Positions 9,263 through 17,124 of a stretch of 64,000 nucleotides of DNA are shown in pieces. This DNA is from Streptomyces sp. SCSIO 30461 (GTDB lineage Bacteria > Actinomycetota > Actinomycetes > Streptomycetales > Streptomycetaceae). The notes beneath the pieces are model-generated. The model saw only the letters and a program-made list of their open reading frames with translations. It ran no database searches and was not told the origin of the DNA. The position numbers and the translations under genes were made by a program. Each line of letters begins with the position of its first letter. Positions within the stretch are counted from its first letter, which is position 1. Location of the stretch: positions 682,001 to 746,000 of the forward strand of contig NZ_CP146101.1 in assembly GCF_037023745.1 (NCBI RefSeq). The letters run 5' to 3'.

Positions 9263-9544
9263 GTGACTCATGAAACCCAAACGAATTCGTCCCGTTCCGC
9301 CGCTGGGCCCGGTGATGGGCTGGTACGCGCCGGCGGGATCGTCTTCATCATCGGCACTGTGGCCACTCTCGTCACAGTGGCCCCGCTGTTTCTCGGTACG
9401 GAGCCGTTTCCGCCGGTTGCCTACGCCGTCTGCATGCTGATGGGGCTCGGATTCCTGATCGCGGGTGCCGGAGTGCTCCGGTCCATCGCGGCTCAGCGCC
9501 GCGAGGCCCGCTCCGCCTCTCCGTCTCCGTCCGCCTCCGCGTAG
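9263..9544 (+). CDS. Small two-helix membrane protein
   Basis: 93 residues. A short polar N-terminus is followed by two hydrophobic segments (AGGIVFIIGTVATLVTVAPLF and VAYAVCMLMGLGFLIAGAGVL) and a charged, serine-rich tail. The GTG at 9263 is the first plausible start; upstream sequence in frame looks non-coding. The last 52 bases overlap the convergent HAD gene. No family is recognised and function is unknown. Confidence 0.65.
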   Translation: MTHETQTNSSRSAAGPGDGLVRAGGIVFIIGTVATLVTVAPLFLGTEPFPPVAYAVCMLMGLGFLIAGAGVLRSIAAQRREARSASPSPSASA

Positions 9545-10140
9545 GCGGCGAACCACTCCGGGAACGCGGTGAGGTCCGGGAGCACCACATCCGCCCCGGC
9601 GGCCGCGAGCTCATCCGCCCCGCAGGGTCCCGTCGCCACGCCGACGGACAGCGCGCCCGCTGTCCGGGCGCCGCGTACGTCGCCGGTGTGGTCGCCGACG
9701 TACACCTGGGCCCCGTGCGTGCGCAGCGCCCCAGCCTTGTCCTCCGCCCACAGGCTGCCGATCAGCGCGTCCGGCTCGATGCCGAGATGGTCGAGATGCA
9801 GGCGCGCGCTCGGCTCGTGCTTGGCGGTGACCACGATCGCCCGCCCTCCGACCGCCCGGATGGCGTCGATGGACTCCAGGGCACCCGGCAGCGCGGGGCT
9901 CGCGACTATCGCGTGCAGGGCGTAGATCTCCCGGTACCGCCCGGCCATCTCCTCGACGCGCTCGGCGGGGAACCACTGCGCGATCTCCCGCTCAACCGGC
10001 GGTCCGAGCCGGGAGACGGCGAGGTCGGCGTCGATGTGGACCCCGGCCTCGGCGGCGAGGGCGCGGTAGACGGCGTGGATGCCGGGGCGCGAGTCGATCA
10101 GGGTCATATCGAGGTCGAACCCGATGGTGAGCGTGCGCAT
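9493..10140 (-). CDS. HAD-superfamily phosphatase
   Basis: 215 residues. The first HAD motif DLDMTLIDS has catalytic Asp9 and Asp11; motif II is VVTAKHE (Thr), motif III the lysine near WAEDKAGAL and motif IV GDHTGDVRGA. The small cap domain suggests a phosphoglycolate-phosphatase-like hydrolase, but the substrate cannot be read from the sequence. The ATG at 10140 has GGAG nine bases upstream. The 3' end overlaps the convergent small membrane gene by 52 bases. Confidence 0.85.
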   Translation of the reverse strand: MRTLTIGFDLDMTLIDSRPGIHAVYRALAAEAGVHIDADLAVSRLGPPVEREIAQWFPAERVEEMAGRYREIYALHAIVASPALPGALESIDAIRAVGGRAIVVTAKHEPSARLHLDHLGIEPDALIGSLWAEDKAGALRTHGAQVYVGDHTGDVRGARTAGALSVGVATGPCGADELAAAGADVVLPDLTAFPEWFAAYAEADGDGEAERASRR

Positions 10141-10291
10141 GCGTCCATTCTCCTCGGTGCGCGCTTCGCCGGGGAGCGCGCCCATGCCGGAGCGGCGCCC
10201 CTGGCCCAATCGGGGTGCCCGCCTCCGATGAAGGCTCGGCTCACCGCAATCCGGAGAAGCCGCCATTCTCGGGACGTCCCGGCCCCCGCCC

Positions 10292-11290
10292 TCAGGACTT
10301 GCGGGCCCGATACACCAGATACAGCGCCGTCGCGACCGCCGCGCCACGCAGCACCCAGGGCCAGGCCCCCGCGAGTACGTCCGCCATCGCGTCGCCGCCA
10401 GGGGGGATCGGCTCGCCCCATCGGCCGTTGACGCGGCCCCACAGCCAGACCGCCGCGCCGCCCGCGACCGCGCCGGGGAGGCCCAGGACGGCCCATTTCG
10501 CCTGGCCGCGGCTCAGGGTGCCGGAGGCGTAGGCGAGCAGCCAGCCGAGGCCGAGCGCGAGCCAGGAGCCGAGGATCGTGCCGATGACCAGCAGAGCCGC
10601 CGCGAACAGCAGGAACGGGTTGCCGAGCGAGCGCCGGGCCGCCGTCTTCCCGCCCACTTCACCCGCGCCGGCGGGCTCTCCCGGCTCCCCGGCGGTACGG
10701 CGGCGCAGCCCTGGCAGCCACCGGCGCCGGGCGGGCACGGCCGACTCCACGCCTGCCCCACCGCCGGCTGTCGCTTCCCCGGCACCGTCCGCTTCCGCGT
10801 CCTCGCCCGGCGGAGGCTTCAGTATCTCGGGGATCTCCACGCCGCCGACGAAGCCGCCGATCCCGCTGTCCGCCGGGTCCGGCCCGATGCGCCACCAGTC
10901 GGGTTCGCCCCCGGATGTGCCGAGCTCGTCCGTCCCGGCCAGATGCGGCGGTGACGCGGCCGAATCCGAAGCCACGCGCGGGCGTGGCACACGCGGCGTC
11001 CGCTGCACCCGCGCAGGGGCCGGCCGAGGCGGCACGGCGGGCTCGCCGCCCGACCCGGCGCCGTCGGGCGACGCCGCGGCCACCACCTCGTCAGGTGTGC
11101 CGAGACGTCCCAGAATGCGGCGCACGGCGGCCGGGTTGTCCGTGCCGTGTCTGGCGCGCTGCCGGTCGATCTCGTTCCGCAACGACGTCACGAGCTGCAT
11201 CCTGGCCCCGGAAGGCAGCTGGTGCTGCTGGGCCAGATCGCCGACCCGGCTCAGGTAGTCGAAGACAAGCTGATCGCTCTCGATCCCCAC
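10292..11290 (-). CDS. Membrane protein with helical N-terminal domain
   Basis: 332 residues. The N-terminal 75 residues (DQLVFDYLSRVGDLAQQ ... VRRILGRLGTPDEVVAAA) resemble the short helical domains that precede permeases or anchor regulators (HAAS-like, from memory). About 120 proline/alanine/glycine-rich residues follow, then three to four transmembrane segments in the last 110 residues (FLLFAAALLVIGTILGSWLAL, GLGWLLAYASG, a third near GLPGAVAGGAAVWLWG and VLRGAAVATALYLVY). The GTG start at 11290 is only 42 bases from the divergent helicase-associated gene. Function unknown. Confidence 0.75.
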   Translation of the reverse strand: MGIESDQLVFDYLSRVGDLAQQHQLPSGARMQLVTSLRNEIDRQRARHGTDNPAAVRRILGRLGTPDEVVAAASPDGAGSGGEPAVPPRPAPARVQRTPRVPRPRVASDSAASPPHLAGTDELGTSGGEPDWWRIGPDPADSGIGGFVGGVEIPEILKPPPGEDAEADGAGEATAGGGAGVESAVPARRRWLPGLRRRTAGEPGEPAGAGEVGGKTAARRSLGNPFLLFAAALLVIGTILGSWLALGLGWLLAYASGTLSRGQAKWAVLGLPGAVAGGAAVWLWGRVNGRWGEPIPPGGDAMADVLAGAWPWVLRGAAVATALYLVYRARKS

Positions 11291-11332
11291 GGTCCTGACG
11301 TTAGCGCGGGAACACGGGCTAACGTGGGGCGG

Positions 11333-13912
11333 ATGGGGACCGGTGAGCTCGATCTGGAGGCGCACGTGGCCGTACGTACGGTCGGCGAACGCGGCAACAG
11401 CGGCGGCGAAGGCGGCAACGGCGATGCGGGGCGTCCGGCGCCCCGCACGCTGGCGGAGGCACTGCGAGCCCGCGGTGACGCAGGGCTGGCCGCGCTGCTG
11501 CGAGCCCGCCCCGACCTGCTGATCCCGGTGCCGAACGACATCACCCAGCTCGCCACCCGCGCGGGCACGCGCGGGTCCGTCGTACGCGCGCTGGAGCGGC
11601 TCGACCGATTCGCGCTCCAGACCGCGCAGGCGCTTGCGGTGGCCGCCGAACCCACCTCGTACGCGACCGTACTCGGCCTGCTTGCAGGCGATGACGGTGA
11701 CGGCGGTGACGGCGGTGACGGCGGCGGCGCGGGCGATCCGGCGATCGCCGCCGCACTGCCCCGCGCCCTGGCCGTGCTGCGCGAGCAGGCGCTGGTCTGG
11801 GGCGACGACGACCGGCTGCGGTTGGTGCGTACCGCACGCGAACTGCTCGCCCCGTCCCCGTCGGCGCCATCCCCGACCGGTCTCGGCCCGACCGTCGCCG
11901 AAGCCACGGCGGGTATGTCGCCGCAGCGGCTCCAGGAGATCCTCGCCGTCGTCGGGCTGCCGGGGACGCATGACTCGGTGTCGGCCGTGGGGGCGTTGAC
12001 GGCCCTGTTCACCGACCGGGAGCGGATGGCTGCGCTGCTGGACACCGCGCCGCCGGATGCGCTGGCGGTGCTGGACCGGCTGGTGTGGGGGCCGCCGTAC
12101 GGCGAGGTGACCGCCGATCCGACCCCTCCGGTGCGCTGGCTGCGGGACCACGGGCTGCTGCTGCCCGCGTCCCCGCGCACGGTCGTGCTGCCGCGTGAGG
12201 CGGCACTGCATCTGCGCGGGGGCAGGGCGCACCGGACGCCGGAACCAGTGGCACCGGAGGTGGTGGTCGCGGCCGAGCACGGTCCACAGGTTGTGGACAG
12301 CACGGCGGCGGGACAGGCGTACACGGCACTCGCCACCATGGAGGAACTGCTCAAGGACTGGCAGACCGGCGGACCCGCGGTGCTCAGGGCGGGCGGGCTG
12401 AGCGCGCGCGACCTCAAGCGGACGGCGGCGACGCTGGACGTGACCGAGCCGATCGCCGCCTTCTGGATCGAGCTCGCCTACGGGGCGGGGCTGCTGGGAT
12501 CGGACGGGGAGGCCGACGAACGCTTCGTACCCACCCCCGCGTACGACACCTGGCTCGACCTCCCGGCCGCCGACCGCTGGACGGCGCTGGTGGCGGCGTG
12601 GCTCGCCGCCACCCGTACCCCGGGTGTGGTGGGCGGCCAGGACGCCAAGGGCCGCACGCTGGCGGCGCTGGGCCCGGACCTCGACCGCGGCCCGGCCCCG
12701 GAGGTGCGGCGGCGGGTGCTGCACCTGCTGGCGGACCAGCCGCCCGGCGCTTCCGCCGACCCGGACTCGGTGCTGGCCCGGCTGCGCTGGGAGCGCCCGG
12801 TACGGCCCGCGCGTCCGGACACCGTGGACCTGCGTACGCGTATCGCGGGCTGGACCCTCATGGAGGCCGAACTCCTCGGCCTCACCGGCCGCGGCGCCCT
12901 CTCGTCGGCGGCCCGTGCCCTGCTCGCCGCGGACACCTCCGCCGACGGGGACCGGCTCGCGGCAGCGGCCATCGCCCCGCTGTTCCCGCCGCCGCTGGAC
13001 CATGTGCTCCTCCAGGCCGACCTGACGGCGGTAGCGCCGGGCCCGCTGGAGCGACCGCTCGCCGACGCCCTCGACGTGCTCGCGGACGTGGAGTCGAAGG
13101 GTGGCGCGACGGTGTACCGGTTCACGCCCGCATCCGTGAGACGCGCGCTCGACGCCGGGCAGGCGGCGGCGGATCTGCACGCCTTCCTCGCGAGACACAG
13201 CCGTACGCCGGTGCCGCAGCCGCTGAGCTATCTGATCGACGACGTGGCCCGCAAGCACGGCCACCTGCGGATCGGATCGGCATCGGCCTACGTACGCTGC
13301 GACGACGACTCCGTGCTCGACGAGATCCTCGCCGACCGCCGGTCCCAGCCGCTGCGTCTGCGCCGCCTCGCACCCACGGTGCTGGCCGCCCAGGCGGACC
13401 CGGCGAGCCTGCTGGATGGCCTGCGGGCGATGGGCTTCGCCCCCGCCGCGGAGTCAGCCGAAGGCGACGTCCTGATCACCCGCGCCGACGCCCACCGCAC
13501 CCCGCCCCGCACCCCACCGGTCCCGGTACCCGACGGCCCCCCGGCACCTGACGACACGCTGCTCGGCGCGGCGGTGAGGGCGATCCGCGCCGGAGACCTG
13601 GCCGCGACCGCCACCCGCAAACCCGCCCCCGCCGAGGCCGTCCCCGCCGAGACAGCTCCCGGGGAAGGCCGTCTCCCGCGCACCACTCCCGCCGAAACCC
13701 TGGCCACCGTCCAGGCCGCCGCCCTCACCGGCTCCGCCCTCTGGATCGGCTACGTCAACGCCGACGGCGCCGCGAGCCAGCGGGTCATCGCCCCCGTCCG
13801 CGTGGAGGGCGGCTTCGTCACGGCGTACGACCACACGGCCGACGAGGTGCGGACCTACCCGCTGCACCGGATCACGGGCGTCGCGGAACTGGCGGACGAG
13901 CCACACTCCTGA
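11333..13912 (+). CDS. Helicase-associated domain protein with WYL-like C-terminus
   Basis: 859 residues. This is the actinobacterial protein usually named helicase C-terminal domain-containing: there is no Walker A or B motif, winged-helix-like N-terminal repeats (DLLIPVPNDITQLATRAGTR), a central region with PLFPPPLDHVLLQADLTAVAPGPL typical of the Helicase_C_3 fold, and a C-terminal WYL-like segment (ALTGSALWIGYVNADGAASQR). In related genomes it lies close to the XPB helicase, as here, which suggests a shared DNA-repair role (inferred). The ATG at 11333 follows GGGGCGG. A GDGGDGG repeat at about residue 120 is encoded by short tandem repeats. Confidence 0.8.
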   Translation: MGTGELDLEAHVAVRTVGERGNSGGEGGNGDAGRPAPRTLAEALRARGDAGLAALLRARPDLLIPVPNDITQLATRAGTRGSVVRALERLDRFALQTAQALAVAAEPTSYATVLGLLAGDDGDGGDGGDGGGAGDPAIAAALPRALAVLREQALVWGDDDRLRLVRTARELLAPSPSAPSPTGLGPTVAEATAGMSPQRLQEILAVVGLPGTHDSVSAVGALTALFTDRERMAALLDTAPPDALAVLDRLVWGPPYGEVTADPTPPVRWLRDHGLLLPASPRTVVLPREAALHLRGGRAHRTPEPVAPEVVVAAEHGPQVVDSTAAGQAYTALATMEELLKDWQTGGPAVLRAGGLSARDLKRTAATLDVTEPIAAFWIELAYGAGLLGSDGEADERFVPTPAYDTWLDLPAADRWTALVAAWLAATRTPGVVGGQDAKGRTLAALGPDLDRGPAPEVRRRVLHLLADQPPGASADPDSVLARLRWERPVRPARPDTVDLRTRIAGWTLMEAELLGLTGRGALSSAARALLAADTSADGDRLAAAAIAPLFPPPLDHVLLQADLTAVAPGPLERPLADALDVLADVESKGGATVYRFTPASVRRALDAGQAAADLHAFLARHSRTPVPQPLSYLIDDVARKHGHLRIGSASAYVRCDDDSVLDEILADRRSQPLRLRRLAPTVLAAQADPASLLDGLRAMGFAPAAESAEGDVLITRADAHRTPPRTPPVPVPDGPPAPDDTLLGAAVRAIRAGDLAATATRKPAPAEAVPAETAPGEGRLPRTTPAETLATVQAAALTGSALWIGYVNADGAASQRVIAPVRVEGGFVTAYDHTADEVRTYPLHRITGVAELADEPHS
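11696..11728 (+). repeat. Nine-base tandem repeat inside the helicase-associated gene
   Basis: About three and a half copies of a GGTGACGGC unit encode Gly-Asp-Gly runs between two folded parts of the protein. Length changes would stay in frame. Confidence 0.6.
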
Positions 13913-14308
13913 CGCACCGTCAAGAGCCCTTCGGCGACAGCGAGCAGAGCTGGCATCGGGAGAAGGCGGTCCGGCCGATGGCCCACGAACCGCCCAAACC
14001 GCCCCTGCGGTGCACGCGGGCCACGGCCGGACGTACGCCGCGCGCCGGATGCCTTTCGCGGCCGACGGAACGTGAACCGCCCCGGTCCGACCGGTCACAC
14101 GCGACTGCCCCTTTCGGCCGGCACACCACCGGCCGTCAGGAAGAATCCTCCGTCGCGCTGGCGCCTGATCAACCCCCGCAGGACTTCCGGAACCGGCCGC
14201 TTACGCTTAGCACGCCAGGGAGTGCACCGAAAGCCCCGCCCGACTGCGTTGTGAGGCCGTCGTCGGATGGGGCACTTGCCTGGGACCGCCCCGTGGTGTC
14301 AGCGCGAA
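13913..14308. other. Gene-free stretch
   Basis: No protein-like frame, tRNA or clear terminator is visible in these 396 bases after the helicase-associated gene. The region borders decayed mobile DNA to its right and may itself be debris. Confidence 0.4.
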
Positions 14309-14449
14309 TCACTCTGGCGGCTTGCTGTACCTCGCCATCGTGGCCTTGCTCGTGGAGCGGTCCACCAGCCGCAGTTCCCAGGGGCCGGTATTCACGTCGA
14401 AGTCCTTACCGAAGCCGACCCACTTCCCGGCCATGCGCCGTCCGGTCGG
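14309..14449 (-). pseudogene. C-terminal fragment of an unknown protein
   Basis: The last 47 codons of this frame are convincingly protein-like (RRMAGKWVGFGKDFDVNTG, then WELRLVDRSTSKATMARYS) and end in a stop, while sequence further upstream in the frame is not. I believe similar C-termini occur in Streptomyces regulators, but cannot name the family. It reads as the surviving tail of a gene whose front was lost, 0.7 kb from a recombinase fragment. Confidence 0.5.
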
Positions 14450-14521
14450 CTCGACCGGGTGGCTGCGGGCAGCGCTGGACGCAAGGGCCGGGGCGGTAAG
14501 CGACACCTCTGCAGTCGCAGA

Positions 14522-14537
14522 GTTGAACGCGTTCAAC
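14522..14537. promoter_or_regulatory. Perfect 16-base palindrome upstream of lipoprotein gene
   Basis: GTTGAACGCGTTCAAC is a perfect palindrome about 70 bases before the lipoprotein start. It resembles LacI/GntR-type operators in size and symmetry. Binding is inferred only. Confidence 0.4.
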
Positions 14538-14605
14538 GACTCTGGCAGGGTATCTCTCCACGGCCCACTCGTATCCGTTGGCCGATGTGGGCTGGAGGGG
14601 GCCTG

Positions 14606-15115
14606 GTGGCGGGCGGACGCAGGCTGTATGCGTGGGGGGCGGCCCTCGGTGGCCTGATGGTGGTTCTGGCTGCTCTGACGGCGTGCGCCGGCCCCTATCA
14701 GTACTACGGGGGAACCGGGATCCACGACACCACGGCGGCCGAAGTCGCCGGGGGCTGGGAAAACGTCGAGGGGACCCGCGTGGTGCTTCGCAAAGACGGA
14801 ACGGCTCTCTTCGAAAAGCTCGACGGACAGGACTTCGACTTCGAGGACGGCTGGCGCCTCTCCGGTACGGGAACCTGGCAACTGGCCGACGACGACGGCG
14901 GACAGGCCGTCCGGCTCGCGCTGACAGCCCGGACCCGGGTGGAGAGCCGTTCCCCCACGACGGCCACTGACACCTCGGCTTCCGAACCCCCATCGACATA
15001 CGCGTGGTCCTTTTACGTGGACCGCGATCAGCACGACGAGTTGAGGCTGTTCTTCTTCTACGGCGATCCCGACATCGGGAACGCGTACGTGATGACGCGC
15101 GAGACAGGGTCGTAG
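14606..15115 (+). CDS. Predicted lipoprotein
   Basis: 169 residues. The N-terminus has RR, a hydrophobic core and the lipobox LTAC (Cys27). The mature part is rich in aromatic and charged residues (WENVEGTRVVLRKDG, EDGWRLSGTGTWQLADDDG, DELRLFFFYGDPD) and looks like a small beta-barrel domain. The GTG at 14606 is chosen because GGAGGGGG lies just upstream; an in-frame ATG at 14585 would add seven residues. It sits between two gene fragments in a scarred region, yet its own frame is intact. Confidence 0.7.
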   Translation: MAGGRRLYAWGAALGGLMVVLAALTACAGPYQYYGGTGIHDTTAAEVAGGWENVEGTRVVLRKDGTALFEKLDGQDFDFEDGWRLSGTGTWQLADDDGGQAVRLALTARTRVESRSPTTATDTSASEPPSTYAWSFYVDRDQHDELRLFFFYGDPDIGNAYVMTRETGS

Positions 15116-15143
15116 CCATTCGTTGATCGCTGCGACCGGCACG

Positions 15144-15335
15144 GTCGGACAGGACCCGTTGCAGGCCCGGACGGTCCGGTCCGCGGGAATAGCCGGACGC
15201 GTCGATGTCTTCTTCTCCTGCGATGACGTTCCAGCCTCTGGCCTGGCACAACGCCTCGCACGCCGCCCGTTGGCGCTCCGGCGAGGTAGACTCTCCTGTT
15301 TCGCGTGAAAGTCGTACGCAGATGGCAGCGCGCAT
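15144..15335 (-). pseudogene. N-terminal remnant of a serine recombinase/integrase
   Basis: From an ATG at 15335 about 64 codons match the catalytic N-terminus of large serine recombinases: AAICVRLSRETGESTSPERQ (the serine of the R-x-S motif), EALCQARGWNVIAGEEDIDASG and RPGLQRVLSD. Homology stops near 15144 and no recombinase C-terminal domain follows, so the enzyme is truncated to its first sixth or less. It marks an old integrated element. Phage phiC31-type integrases share this start, known from the family. Confidence 0.75.
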
Positions 15336-15443
15336 TCCCGGCGCACTTGCCGAGACGCCCTTGGACCGTCTGGCTCGGGGCGGCGCCCGGGCCGTGGCGG
15401 GTGTGCTGTCTGTCACGGGACGGTCCTATTTTCGGAGGTATGC

Positions 15444-17087
15444 GTGTCCTGCCTGATCGTCCAAAGTGACAAGACTCTGCTTCTCGAAGTCGACCACGAC
15501 CAGGCCGATGCCTGCCGTCGCGCCATCGCGCCCTTCGCTGAGCTGGAGCGGGCGCCCGAGCACATCCACACCTACCGCGTCACCCCGCTCGGTCTGTGGA
15601 ACGCCCGGGCCGCCGGGCACGACGCCGAGCAGGTCGTGGACGCCCTCGTCGAGTTCTCGCGCTACCCGGTGCCGCACGCGCTGCTGGTCGACGTCGCGGA
15701 GACGATGGCCAGATACGGGCGGCTCAGCCTGGTCAAGCACCCCACCCATGGGCTGGTGCTCACCACCACCGACCGGCCGGTACTCGAAGAGGTCCTGCGG
15801 TCCAAGAAGGTCCAGCCGCTGGTGGGTGCGCGGCTGGACCCGGACACGGTGGTCGTGCATCCGTCCGAGCGCGGTCAGATCAAGCAGACGCTGCTCAAGC
15901 TCGGCTGGCCCGCCGAGGACCTCGCCGGGTACGTGGACGGCGAGGCGCACCGTATCGACCTGGACGAGGCGGGCTGGGCGCTGAGGCCGTACCAGAAGCA
16001 GGCGGTCGAGGGGTTCTGGCACGGTGGGTCCGGGGTCGTGGTGCTGCCCTGCGGGGCAGGCAAGACGCTGGTGGGTGCCGGGGCCATGGCGCAGGCCAAG
16101 GCGACCACGCTGATCCTTGTCACCAACACGGTCTCCGCCCGGCAGTGGAAGCACGAACTGATCAAGCGGACCTCGCTCACCGAGGACGAGATCGGTGAGT
16201 ACAGCGGGGCCAAGAAGGAGATCCGGCCGGTCACCATCGCCACGTATCAGGTGCTCACCACCAAGCGGAAGGGGATCTACTCCCACCTGGAGCTGTTCGA
16301 CTCCCGCGACTGGGGGCTGATCGTCTACGACGAGGTGCACCTGCTGCCCGCGCCGGTGTTCAAGTTCACCGCCGACCTCCAGGCGCGCCGCCGACTCGGG
16401 CTCACGGCGACGCTGGTGCGTGAGGACGGGCGGGAGTCGGACGTGTTCTCGCTCATTGGGCCGAAGCGCTTCGACGCGCCCTGGAAGGAGATCGAGGCGC
16501 AGGGCTACATCGCGCCTGCCGACTGCGTCGAGGTGCGAGTCAATCTGACCGAGTCCGAGCGGCTGGCGTATGCCACGGCGGAGACCGAGGAGAAGTACCG
16601 CTACTGCGCGACCACCGACACCAAGCGCAGGGTGACGGAGGCGCTCGTACGCAAGCACCAGGGGCAGCAGACCCTGGTGATCGGCCAGTACATCGACCAG
16701 CTGGACGAGCTGGGCGAGCACCTCGACGCGCCTGTCATCAAGGGTGAGACGCCGAATTCTCAGCGCGAGAAGCTCTTCGACGCGTTCCGCAACGGTGAGA
16801 TCTCGGTCCTCGTGGTGTCGAAGGTCGCCAACTTCTCCATCGACCTGCCCGAGGCCACCATCGCCATCCAGGTGTCCGGCACCTTCGGCTCCCGGCAGGA
16901 GGAGGCGCAGCGGCTCGGGCGAGTGCTGCGGCCCAAGGCGGACGGGCACAAGGCCCACTTCTACTCGGTCGTGGCGCGCGACACGATCGACCAGGACTTC
17001 GCGGCCCACCGGCAGCGGTTCCTGGCCGAGCAGGGGTATGCGTATCGGATCGTGGACGCCGACGAACTGATGGACGGCAACGTGTAG
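15444..17087 (+). CDS. XPB-type DNA repair helicase
   Basis: 547 residues. Superfamily 2 3'-5' helicase related to eukaryotic XPB. Visible motifs are Walker A (PCGAGKT, about residue 201), motif II DEVH (about 296), motif III LTATLVREDGR and motif VI QRLGRVLRPK, with an N-terminal damage-recognition-like domain (residues 1-180). RED-like and thumb regions fit bacterial XPB. It unwinds DNA in nucleotide excision repair in characterised homologues. The GTG at 15444 has GGAGG seven bases upstream. It is followed 37 bases later by a membrane protein gene, possibly cotranscribed. Confidence 0.93.
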   Translation: MSCLIVQSDKTLLLEVDHDQADACRRAIAPFAELERAPEHIHTYRVTPLGLWNARAAGHDAEQVVDALVEFSRYPVPHALLVDVAETMARYGRLSLVKHPTHGLVLTTTDRPVLEEVLRSKKVQPLVGARLDPDTVVVHPSERGQIKQTLLKLGWPAEDLAGYVDGEAHRIDLDEAGWALRPYQKQAVEGFWHGGSGVVVLPCGAGKTLVGAGAMAQAKATTLILVTNTVSARQWKHELIKRTSLTEDEIGEYSGAKKEIRPVTIATYQVLTTKRKGIYSHLELFDSRDWGLIVYDEVHLLPAPVFKFTADLQARRRLGLTATLVREDGRESDVFSLIGPKRFDAPWKEIEAQGYIAPADCVEVRVNLTESERLAYATAETEEKYRYCATTDTKRRVTEALVRKHQGQQTLVIGQYIDQLDELGEHLDAPVIKGETPNSQREKLFDAFRNGEISVLVVSKVANFSIDLPEATIAIQVSGTFGSRQEEAQRLGRVLRPKADGHKAHFYSVVARDTIDQDFAAHRQRFLAEQGYAYRIVDADELMDGNV

Positions 17088-17124
17088 TTGACACCCGGAT
17101 GGGGGCGGGACACCATCCGGTCCG

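Noticed and set aside
10292..13264. Very long open frame of 990 codons on the minus strand
   Set aside because: Only the last 332 codons (from the GTG at 11290) are protein-like; the front is the antisense of the helicase-associated gene and is arginine/glycine/valine-rich.
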